The notes below the pieces were generated by a model. The model saw only the letters and a program-made list of their open reading frames with translations, had not been told where the DNA came from and made no database searches. A stretch of 9,511 nt of DNA from contig JAGVHP010000056.1 of assembly GCA_020056515.1 (NCBI GenBank), positions 1 through 9,511 on the forward strand. Reading direction: 5' to 3'. Source of the stretch: Candidatus Shapirobacteria bacterium (lineage in GTDB: Bacteria; Patescibacteriota; Microgenomatia; UBA12405). The translations under genes were made by a program, and so were the position numbers. Below, piece by piece: positions 1 to 6,002 of the stretch; the first letter of the stretch is position 1; every line of letters begins with the position of its first letter.

Positions 1-1
1 A

Positions 2-316
2 ACCATTTCCCCAAGCCAACATTACCTCCAAAAACTCGGTTTCCCATATCCTGTTATCCTTAATTTTCGTAAATTAATTAAAACACTAACAATTCAGGAA
101 GAAAAAGTGTTACGTCTGTTAACTGCCTCAAAAACGACTATTGTCTCCTTTGACACCATTGCTCAAGAAATCTGGGGTTCAGATCATCTCAGTAGATTTT
201 CTCTCGAAGCCATTGCAAAATTGATTCAAAACCTTCGCGAAAAAATTCGTCAATCCGGAATTAATAAAAATATTATATTTACTGTTCGTAAAAAAGGTTA
301 CTTCCTTGGGTTATAA
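2..316 (+). CDS. C-terminal winged-helix domain of a truncated protein (5' end outside window)
   Basis: The reading frame is open from the left edge to the TAA at 314-316, so this is the 3' end of a longer gene; the GTG at 107 lies inside the domain and is not a credible start. The visible ~104 residues read as an OmpR/PhoB-type (Trans_reg_C) winged helix: a strand ending NFRKLIKT, then LTIQEEKVLRLL (first helix), a helix ending IAQEIWG, a recognition helix around SLEAIAKLIQNLREKIR, and the closing wing IIFTVRKKGYFLGL, matching the family's 'I.TVRG.GY.L' ending. Such domains bind DNA or act as effector ends of response regulators and of larger ATPase or signalling proteins. The N-terminal partner domain is not visible, so the role is unknown. 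Six bases separate it from glyS, so the two may be co-transcribed. Confidence 0.72.
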   Translation, partial: TISPSQHYLQKLGFPYPVILNFRKLIKTLTIQEEKVLRLLTASKTTIVSFDTIAQEIWGSDHLSRFSLEAIAKLIQNLREKIRQSGINKNIIFTVRKKGYFLGL

Positions 317-322
317 TCAATC

Positions 323-1639
323 ATGTCCGCCACCCAATCTGATCTCGTAGCTAAAGTTGTCGCTCTCTGTAAGAGAAGGGGAATAGTCTTTCAAAACAGT
401 GAAATCTATGGTGGCATCCAGGGTTTTTACGACTACGGTCCAATCGGTTCCTTGATGAAAAACAATTGGAAAAATCTGTGGATCCGGGACAATGTTACCC
501 GTCGGGATGATGTCGTTCTAATTGACGGAGCCATCATCACCCACCCCAAAGTTTGGGAAGCCTCCGGTCATGTTAAAAACTTTGGTGATGAATTGGTTGA
601 ATGCAAAATTTGCCACCAGCGTTTCCGCCCCGATTTAATTGACAATTCCTCCCAGTGCCCCGAATGCGGTGGAGAATTTACCGCTCCTAAAAAGTTTAAT
701 ATCCTTTTTCACACTGAAATCGGAGTTATTGAGGGTGAAAAAATTCCAGCCTTCCTGAGGGGAGAGGCTTGTCAAAATATTTATCTTAACTTTAAAAACA
801 TTGTCGATTCCTCCCGGGTCAAAGTTCCTTTCGGCATCGCCCAAATTGGTAAAGCCTTCCGAAACGAAATCACTCCCAAAAATTTTCTCTACCGTACCCG
901 CGAATTTGAACAATGGGACATCCAATATTTCGTTTATCCCCAGGATATGGATAAATGGTATGAATATTGGAAAGAACAGCGTCTTTCTTGGTACCAAAAC
1001 CTTTTTAATAATAAAGACGATCTCCGCCTCCGTCAACACCAAAAAGACGAGTTGGTTTTTTATGCCAAAAAAGCTTTTGATGTTGAATTTAACTCTTCCT
1101 GGGGTTGGACCGAAATGGAAGGCATTCATTGGAGAGGGGATTATGATCTCTCTCAACATTCCCGTTTTAGTGGTCAAGATCTTTCCTGTCGGGATCCGAC
1201 TACAACAGGAAAATTTTTACCCCACATCGTCGAAACTTCCGGTGGTGTTGATCGTTCTTTTTTCTTTTTACTCCTCGACGCTTACCGGGAAGACAAAACC
1301 CCGGGCGGTGACACCAGAACCTGGCTTAAAATTAACCCTCAGGTTTCAGCTTATAAAATGGCCATTTTCCCCTTAGCCAGCAATAAACCACAACTAGTCG
1401 ATAAAGCCAAAGCTATTTACCAAAAGCTTCAAAAAAAATATTCAGTAGATTTTGACGACAGTAGTAATATTGGTAAAAAATACCGCCGTCATGATGAAAT
1501 CGGTACTCCCTGGTGTCTGGTGGTTGATTTTCAAAGTCTGGAGGATGATACCGTTACTATCCGTTATCGGGATACTATGGCTCAAATCCGGTTAAATATC
1601 AGCAAAATTGACTCCTGGTTACAAAAAAAGTTAAACTGA
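323..1639 (+). CDS. glyS: Glycyl-tRNA synthetase, class II homodimeric type
   Basis: Charges tRNA-Gly with glycine in the cytoplasm. The 438-residue protein has the architecture of the single-chain (alpha2, eukaryote/Thermus-like) GlyRS, slightly short for the family. The N-terminal GGIQGFYDYGPIG block is at 30-43. A zinc-knuckle-like pair, C94-x2-C97 and C112-x2-C115, is followed by FNILFHTEIG. Class II motif 2 is GIAQIGKAFRNEI plus YRTREFEQ (171-197), then EMEGIHWRGDYDLSQHS (264-280) and motif 3 with GGVDRSF (307-313). The C-terminal anticodon-binding domain carries SNIGKKYRRHDEIGTP and TIRYRDTMAQIR. Several usually strict positions differ: RGEACQN (146-152) stands where most family members have RPETAQG, and ETSGG replaces EPSAG. 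The ATG at 323 lies six bases after the upstream stop with no clear ribosome-binding site. Bacteria with this type do not use the alpha/beta GlyQ-GlyS form. The glyS symbol is used loosely. Confidence 0.95.
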   Translation: MSATQSDLVAKVVALCKRRGIVFQNSEIYGGIQGFYDYGPIGSLMKNNWKNLWIRDNVTRRDDVVLIDGAIITHPKVWEASGHVKNFGDELVECKICHQRFRPDLIDNSSQCPECGGEFTAPKKFNILFHTEIGVIEGEKIPAFLRGEACQNIYLNFKNIVDSSRVKVPFGIAQIGKAFRNEITPKNFLYRTREFEQWDIQYFVYPQDMDKWYEYWKEQRLSWYQNLFNNKDDLRLRQHQKDELVFYAKKAFDVEFNSSWGWTEMEGIHWRGDYDLSQHSRFSGQDLSCRDPTTTGKFLPHIVETSGGVDRSFFFLLLDAYREDKTPGGDTRTWLKINPQVSAYKMAIFPLASNKPQLVDKAKAIYQKLQKKYSVDFDDSSNIGKKYRRHDEIGTPWCLVVDFQSLEDDTVTIRYRDTMAQIRLNISKIDSWLQKKLN

Positions 1640-1643
1640 TTTT

Positions 1644-2144
1644 ATGAAAAAATTTCTTTCTTTGATATTATCGTCCTCCTTATTTCTCTCTGCTTGCACT
1701 CAATCCAAAATTCCAGTTTCACCCACCCCAACCCCGATACCCCGTGAATATGCCTTGACCGATACTGACAAACCTCAGGTTAATCTCACCCCCCGCAGCG
1801 ATGGTCACGAATTAACTCTTAAAATTTCTGGAATAAAACCAATATTTAATAAAATTGAATACGAGCTTATTTACACCGCCAGTGATGCCGGATTAGAAAT
1901 CGAAAAAGGAGTCAGCGGTACCGCTGAATTAAAGGATATTATCAGTGGTAGTTTTGAACGAAAAATATTGCTAGGGACCGAAAGCTGCACCAATGGTTGC
2001 AAATACAAATATGACGCCGGGGTCAACGGTGGCACTCTCAACCTCACTCTAAATACCCAAGACGACCAGGTAGCCGCCATGGTGATGCCCTTTTCTCTCA
2101 CTCTAGTCAAATCCAAAGGCTTCACTATCACCTGGAAACAATGA
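1644..2144 (+). CDS. Small lipoprotein of unknown function
   Basis: Encodes 166 residues with a typical lipoprotein signal: positively charged MKK, a hydrophobic core, and the lipobox LSAC with lipidation at Cys18. A proline/threonine-rich tether (PVSPTPTPIP, about 24-33) follows, so the mature protein is probably anchored on the outer face of the membrane. The remainder (about 45-166) alternates short polar and hydrophobic segments, as in a beta-sandwich. It contains C115-TNG-C119, which could form a small disulfide loop or bind metal. No catalytic motif is recognised and I cannot name the family. It starts four bases after glyS stops and its TGA overlaps the rsmH start (ATGA), so it is coupled to the division cluster. 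A role at the envelope is inferred from signal and context only. A 16-base perfect palindrome lies inside the gene at 1912-1927. Confidence 0.85.
   Translation: MKKFLSLILSSSLFLSACTQSKIPVSPTPTPIPREYALTDTDKPQVNLTPRSDGHELTLKISGIKPIFNKIEYELIYTASDAGLEIEKGVSGTAELKDIISGSFERKILLGTESCTNGCKYKYDAGVNGGTLNLTLNTQDDQVAAMVMPFSLTLVKSKGFTITWKQ
1912..1927. repeat. 16-base perfect palindrome inside the lipoprotein gene
   Basis: TCAGCGGTACCGCTGA reads identically on both strands over 16 bases. It encodes part of Val-Ser-Gly-Thr-Ala-Glu in the lipoprotein. The symmetry could suit a dimeric DNA-binding protein, or it may be chance under coding constraint. Without a loop it would not form a good RNA hairpin. Confidence 0.6.
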
Positions 2145-3007
2145 TATATCATCAGCCGGTTCTTCTTGACGAGGTAATACGACTTTTTAACCCTAAAAAG
2201 GATAAAATTTACCTCGATGCCACCCTTGGTCATGGTGGCCACACCATTCCGCTTCTCGAATCAGGAGCTACTGTCTTTGGACTTGATACTGATAATGATA
2301 GTTTGGCCCTGGCTACTAAAAGAATTACTGCTCTTAATTTGGCCACCTTCTTTCACCCCCTGAAAGGTAACTTCTCCCGTTTAAAAAGTATCTGGAAAAA
2401 ACACGTTAACCAACCCCTCGACGGTCTTCTTTTTGATTTGGGCCTAAACACTTCCCAACAACTTTCTCCAAATCGCGGTTTTTCTTTCAACGATCCACAT
2501 TCTTTAGATATGAGACTTGACCCGATTCATCAACCTGTTACTGCCGAAAACATAATAAACACTACCTCAGAGGCAGATTTGTTTAATATATTTTCCAAAA
2601 TCTCTCAGGAAAAATACAGCCGGCCTCTATCTCAAAGAATTATTAAGTGCCGGCAGCAACAACCAATTAAATCGGGTATTAGGCTGGCCGAAATTATCCG
2701 TTATTTTTATAAAGAAAAAAAAGTAACTTGTTCTCACGATCCGGCCACTAAAATATTTCTAGCTCTCCGAATTACCGTTAACAATGAATTAAAAAACTTA
2801 AGTAAGGCCCTTGAAGCCTCTCTTGATATAGTTAAACCCCAAGGTCGGGTTATTATTATTACTTTCCATTCCGGCGAAGATCGTCTGGTAAAAAACTTTT
2901 TACGAAATTCCGGCCTTAAATCTCAAAAACTATCGCCCTCAAGACACGAAGTGTCAATAAACCCTCTTTCCCGATCCGCCCACTTGAGGTCTTATACTAT
3001 TAACTGA
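2141..3007 (+). CDS. rsmH: 16S rRNA (cytosine-1402-N4)-methyltransferase RsmH (MraW)
   Basis: SAM-dependent enzyme that N4-methylates C1402 of 16S rRNA in the decoding centre; it is the customary first or second gene of dcw clusters. The 288-residue protein, slightly shorter than the usual ~310, has the family blocks in order: HQPVLLDEVI near the N-terminus, the SAM loop DATLGHGGH (26-34) with acidic GLDTD (47-51), LLFDLGLNTSQQ (96-107), RGFSF (112-116), LDMRLD (122-127), the inserted helical domain, FLALRITVNNEL (206-217), TFHSGEDRLVK (241-251) and the terminal NPLSRSAHLRS (274-284). Small departures from consensus are FHSGED for FHSLED and DPATK for HPATR. The start overlaps the lipoprotein stop as ATGA, and its own TGA overlaps the next start as TGATG; both suggest translational coupling. 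Confidence 0.96.
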   Translation: MIYHQPVLLDEVIRLFNPKKDKIYLDATLGHGGHTIPLLESGATVFGLDTDNDSLALATKRITALNLATFFHPLKGNFSRLKSIWKKHVNQPLDGLLFDLGLNTSQQLSPNRGFSFNDPHSLDMRLDPIHQPVTAENIINTTSEADLFNIFSKISQEKYSRPLSQRIIKCRQQQPIKSGIRLAEIIRYFYKEKKVTCSHDPATKIFLALRITVNNELKNLSKALEASLDIVKPQGRVIIITFHSGEDRLVKNFLRNSGLKSQKLSPSRHEVSINPLSRSAHLRSYTIN

Positions 3008-3204
3008 TGCCTACCCGATTGCTTTTATCTGCCACTATCAGTCTGGTTATTTTTCAATTATTATTTTCTTTTTTTTACTCCAGCCAAATTGTCAAACTTA
3101 GCCATGACTTTTCCGCACTTCAAAAAAAATATCGGGAATCCCTAGATTTAAACCAAAATCTGGAACAAAAATATGTTCAAAAATTCACCTTATTTCATGA
3201 GTAA
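3007..3204 (+). CDS. ftsL: FtsL-like small membrane coiled-coil division protein
   Basis: A 65-residue protein with FtsL/DivIC topology. There is a short N-terminus with Arg4, one hydrophobic segment at about 5-24 (LLLSATISLVIFQLLFSFFY), then an outward-facing stretch rich in Leu, Lys, Glu and Gln from about 28-58 that fits a coiled coil. In the family this geometry lets FtsL pair with FtsB and hold the FtsQLB/FtsWI complex at the septum. Primary sequence is not diagnostic; the call rests on topology and on position between rsmH and ftsI, the classical ftsL slot. It is much shorter than the usual 90-120 residues, so the coiled coil would be only about four heptads. It starts inside the rsmH stop (TGATG) and its last codons overlap the ftsI start. 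Alternative: an unrelated single-span division protein. Confidence 0.7.
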   Translation: MPTRLLLSATISLVIFQLLFSFFYSSQIVKLSHDFSALQKKYRESLDLNQNLEQKYVQKFTLFHE

Positions 3205-4762
3205 CGACCGAATATCTATATTAAAAACTACGATTATTTTTTCTTTTGTAATTGTCGTTCTCCGCCTCTTTTATTGGCAAATATATCAAGGCCAGTCAGT
3301 TCGAAACCGTAGTTTAAATCAAATATATTCTCAAACAAAAATTTTACCTAATCTGGGTCACCTTCTCGCTTCTGACTCATTTCCCTTAAGTCTCGATTCC
3401 CGATATTTTCTTTTATCACTTTACAAACCCAATCTTGGTCAAAAACTTGAGGATGTTCTTCTCTATCTGGAAAAAATAAAACCTGGTCTTTCATTAGAAT
3501 CCAAAAAACAAATAGAATTCTTTCTCAAACCCAACATCAAGTGGGTTACCCTACCTACCAAGTTTTCCAGCCAAGATTTAAAAAAAATTAACATCCCCGG
3601 TGTCAGTTTCGAAGAAGTTTCGTCAAGATATTACCCGGAAGGTAATTTAGCCAAAGATGTTTTATTAAATCTCGAAAGTTTTTATAAACGAACTCTTTCG
3701 GGAAAGGTAGGTTTTTCTGTCGCCCCGGTCGATGCTACCGGACAATTAATTTTAAGCCGTAAAAACTGGCACAAAAGTGAGGTAGACGGAACCGATATTT
3801 CTCTTAGTCTTAATCGGCAGGTTCAATCTATATTAACCTCATCTTTAAAACTTGGCCTAAAACGTTTTCAGGCTGAAAATGCTACCGGCATTATAATTAA
3901 TCCCCAAAATGGTGAAATAATAGCCATCAGCTCCGTTGCTCAAGATTCTACCCCCAGCTCCTCTCTCCGACCCATATCCTCTCTTTTTGAACCAGGCTCA
4001 ATTTTTAAACCTCTGGTTCTGGCCATGGCCTTAAATGAGAAAAGTATCGGACTCGATTTTGTCTGCCCGGTTTGTAATAAACCCCGCACCTATGGTCAAT
4101 ATACCATTAATAACTGGGATGGAAAAACTCACCCTAATTCAAATCTCCCTGATGTTATCAAAAACTCTGACAACATTGCCATGAGCTATATTATTGAAAA
4201 ACTGGGTCTAACTTCCTTCCAGCGCTATTTCCACCTTTTAGAACTTGATCAAAAAACCAATGTTGACCTTCTGGGTGAATCCGTTTCTCCTTTAAAAAAA
4301 TATTGGTCTGATATTGATTTGGCTACTGCATCTTTTGGCCAAGGTTTTGCCGTTAACGAGCTTCAAATACTTCGGGCTTTTAATACTCTCGCAAACGGTG
4401 GAATCTTAGTCTCTCCTCATTTAAACGTCAATTTTCCTTCAAAAGAAATTGTTGTATTCCCGGCAGATACTGTTAACAAAGTAGTTGATATTCTTAAATA
4501 CGCCGTCGAAACCGGTGCTGTTAGCAGTTTAAAACCAAAAGATATTGACGTTTGTGCCAAAAGCGGCACAGCTCAAATTGCCATAAGTGGTCAGTACGCC
4601 GATACCGACACTGTCGCTTCCTATATCGGGTTTTCTCCCTGTCAAAATCCCAAATTCACCATGATCATTATTTTTAATAAACCCCAGCTCTCAACCTGGG
4701 GTTCGTCCACCGCTGCCCCGGTCTGGTTTGAAATCGCTTCTAAAATCTCTCCTTTGTTATAA
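3197..4762 (+). CDS. ftsI: Peptidoglycan D,D-transpeptidase FtsI (PBP2/PBP3 class B penicillin-binding protein)
   Basis: Septal class B PBP that cross-links peptidoglycan outside the membrane. From the chosen start it has 521 residues, with one membrane anchor at about 9-28. The transpeptidase motifs are all present: SIFK (268-271, nucleophile Ser268) in EPGSIFKP, SDN (324-326) as the SxN motif, and KSGTAQ (455-460). Flanking family blocks include FGQGFAVNELQILRAF and a C-terminal YIGFSP...STAAPVWFEI. The usual PxRGxIxDRNG signature after the anchor is not recognisable; LPNLGHLLASDSFPLSLDSR occupies that place. A CPVC pair (290-293) lies between the first two active-site motifs. I prefer the ATG at 3197, which overlaps the ftsL stop by eight bases (ATGAGTAA), like the murE/5995 junction; an in-frame ATG at 3173 would add eight residues. 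Neither has a clear ribosome-binding site. Confidence 0.94.
   Translation: MSNDRISILKTTIIFSFVIVVLRLFYWQIYQGQSVRNRSLNQIYSQTKILPNLGHLLASDSFPLSLDSRYFLLSLYKPNLGQKLEDVLLYLEKIKPGLSLESKKQIEFFLKPNIKWVTLPTKFSSQDLKKINIPGVSFEEVSSRYYPEGNLAKDVLLNLESFYKRTLSGKVGFSVAPVDATGQLILSRKNWHKSEVDGTDISLSLNRQVQSILTSSLKLGLKRFQAENATGIIINPQNGEIIAISSVAQDSTPSSSLRPISSLFEPGSIFKPLVLAMALNEKSIGLDFVCPVCNKPRTYGQYTINNWDGKTHPNSNLPDVIKNSDNIAMSYIIEKLGLTSFQRYFHLLELDQKTNVDLLGESVSPLKKYWSDIDLATASFGQGFAVNELQILRAFNTLANGGILVSPHLNVNFPSKEIVVFPADTVNKVVDILKYAVETGAVSSLKPKDIDVCAKSGTAQIAISGQYADTDTVASYIGFSPCQNPKFTMIIIFNKPQLSTWGSSTAAPVWFEIASKISPLL
4680..4703 (+). other. Strong RNA hairpin near the 3' end of ftsI
   Basis: AACCCCAG (4680-4687) and CTGGGGTT (4696-4703) are perfect reverse complements separated by eight bases, giving an 8-bp stem with five G-C pairs about 57 bases before the ftsI stop. 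No U-run follows (the next bases are CGTCC), so it is not an intrinsic terminator. It may be an mRNA stability or processing element before the murE-like gene, or a coding coincidence. Confidence 0.45.
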
Positions 4763-4775
4763 TAAATCGTGCCTT

Positions 4776-6002
4776 ATGTTCCAAAAACTTAAAAATTATC
4801 TTTGGCATTTACCCAGAACCGTTTTTTGGCAAACATTCTATCGTTTTCCCCAAAGATCACTTACTTTAATCGGGGTGACCGGAACTGACGGTAAAACCAG
4901 CACCTGCCACCTTATCCATCAAATTTTAACTGAAGCCCGTCTCCACACCAGATCGATTACCACCCTCAACAGTCCCGGTCTTCATACCACCAGTAATTTT
5001 AGTTCAAAAATATTCTTTAAGCTTCTAAGACAGTACCAAAGGGAGGGAGTCACCCACGTTGTTTGCGAGACCACTTCCCACGCTCTTGATCAGTTTCGTT
5101 ACTTCGGCTGCCACTTTGAAGTTAGTGTTATCACCAATATTTCACATGAACATCTCGATTATCATCATTCCCTAACCAATTACGTTCTGGCTAAATCACG
5201 TCTCTTTTCCCAGTCAAAATACAAAATCCTCAACGCCGATGATCCACATTTTTCCGAACTTAAAAAACTTTTAAAAAGAAACCTATCAACCTATTCCATT
5301 AAAAACCCATCCGATTTTCAGGCAAAAAACATAACCATCTCCTCCGATACTCTATCTTTTACTTTAAACAAAAAGTCTTACGTTTCTGATTCTCCTTACA
5401 AATACCAAATATATAATTTACTCGCCGCTATTTCTCTATCCCAAAAACTTAAAATAGATTCCGATACCATTATTACTTCCGTCCGCCACTTTCCTGAAAC
5501 CAAGGGGCGGCGGGAAATAGTTAATAACACCCTAAAACTAAATTGCGTCATTGACTTTGCCCACACTCCCAATGCTTTATTTGAAACCTTAACTTCTCTC
5601 AAAAACATATATCCTCACGGTAAATTAATCTGTCTCTTTGGTGCCACCGGCGGCCGCGACCAAACCAAGCGCCCCATAATGGGTAAAATTGTCTCCGAAA
5701 ACTGCGATGTCGCCATTGTTACCGCCGACGACACCCGAACCGAAACAGTAGAAAAAATAAATCAACAGATAATCTCCGGATTTAATCTTTTTAAACTCAA
5801 ACATAAAAAGTTTTCTTATTACAACATATTTAATCGTCAGGACGCATTTAATCTGGCAGTTAAAATTGCCAATCCCGGTGACACCATTGTCGCCTGCGGC
5901 AAAGGACACGAAACTTCCATCCTCCATGGCAAAACCGAATACCCCTGGTCAGAAACCGAAGCCTTCAATTCTGCTTTTAGAAACCTTAGCCAAAATGTTT
6001 AA
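4776..6002 (+). CDS. murE: MurE-like Mur ligase (UDP-MurNAc-peptide synthetase family), N-terminal domain absent
   Basis: ATP-dependent Mur ligase, closest in motifs to MurE, which adds the third residue (meso-Dap or Lys) to UDP-MurNAc-Ala-Glu. The 408 residues hold the central and C-terminal domains. P-loop GVTGTDGKTST is at 33-43, CETTSHALDQ (97-106) corresponds to EVSSHALDQ, and ISHEHLDYH (122-130) follows. YVLAKSRLF carries the lysine (140) carbamylated in the family. Further on are FAHTPNA (261-267), FGATGGRDQTKRPIMG (288-303), and GKGHE (375-379). Only about 32 residues precede the P-loop, so the ~90-residue UDP-binding N-terminal domain of standard MurE is missing. The substrate motif DNPR reads DDTR (318-321), keeping the Arg. 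The start at 4776, 13 bases past ftsI, is preferred; an in-frame ATG at 4728 would lie within ftsI. The third amino acid cannot be settled from sequence. Confidence 0.88.
   Translation: MFQKLKNYLWHLPRTVFWQTFYRFPQRSLTLIGVTGTDGKTSTCHLIHQILTEARLHTRSITTLNSPGLHTTSNFSSKIFFKLLRQYQREGVTHVVCETTSHALDQFRYFGCHFEVSVITNISHEHLDYHHSLTNYVLAKSRLFSQSKYKILNADDPHFSELKKLLKRNLSTYSIKNPSDFQAKNITISSDTLSFTLNKKSYVSDSPYKYQIYNLLAAISLSQKLKIDSDTIITSVRHFPETKGRREIVNNTLKLNCVIDFAHTPNALFETLTSLKNIYPHGKLICLFGATGGRDQTKRPIMGKIVSENCDVAIVTADDTRTETVEKINQQIISGFNLFKLKHKKFSYYNIFNRQDAFNLAVKIANPGDTIVACGKGHETSILHGKTEYPWSETEAFNSAFRNLSQNV

Noticed and set aside
107..316. GTG at 107 as start of a 69-residue protein
   Set aside because: The frame is open to the left edge, and the residues before 107 supply the first strand and helix of the winged-helix domain.
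635..1177. Minus-strand 180-codon reading frame inside glyS
   Set aside because: Lies wholly within a well-supported gene, and its translation shows no family motif.
801..1376. Plus-strand 191-codon frame inside glyS
   Set aside because: Out-of-frame shadow of the class II catalytic domain, with no recognisable domain.
2219..2239. GCCACC/GGTGGC hairpin in rsmH
   Set aside because: It falls on codons for the strictly conserved HGGH SAM loop, so coding constraint explains it.
1871..2242. Minus-strand frame across the lipoprotein/rsmH junction
   Set aside because: Overlaps two supported genes and has no motif or start signal.
2943..2955. Small hairpin GACAC-GAA-GTGTC in rsmH
   Set aside because: A 5-bp stem in coding sequence is common by chance and has no associated signal.
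4728..4775. Upstream ATG for the murE-like gene
   Set aside because: It would place 16 low-similarity codons inside the ftsI C-terminus; the ATG at 4776 fits the 13-base spacing after the ftsI stop.
5396..5927. Two minus-strand frames (5396-5608 and 5625-5927) inside the murE-like gene
   Set aside because: Complementary-strand shadows of a gene with clear Mur ligase motifs.
5866..5994. Longer N-terminus for the Ate/Bpt-like gene
   Set aside because: These codons are the shifted frame of the conserved GKGHE region of the murE-like gene and read as Pro-rich nonsense.
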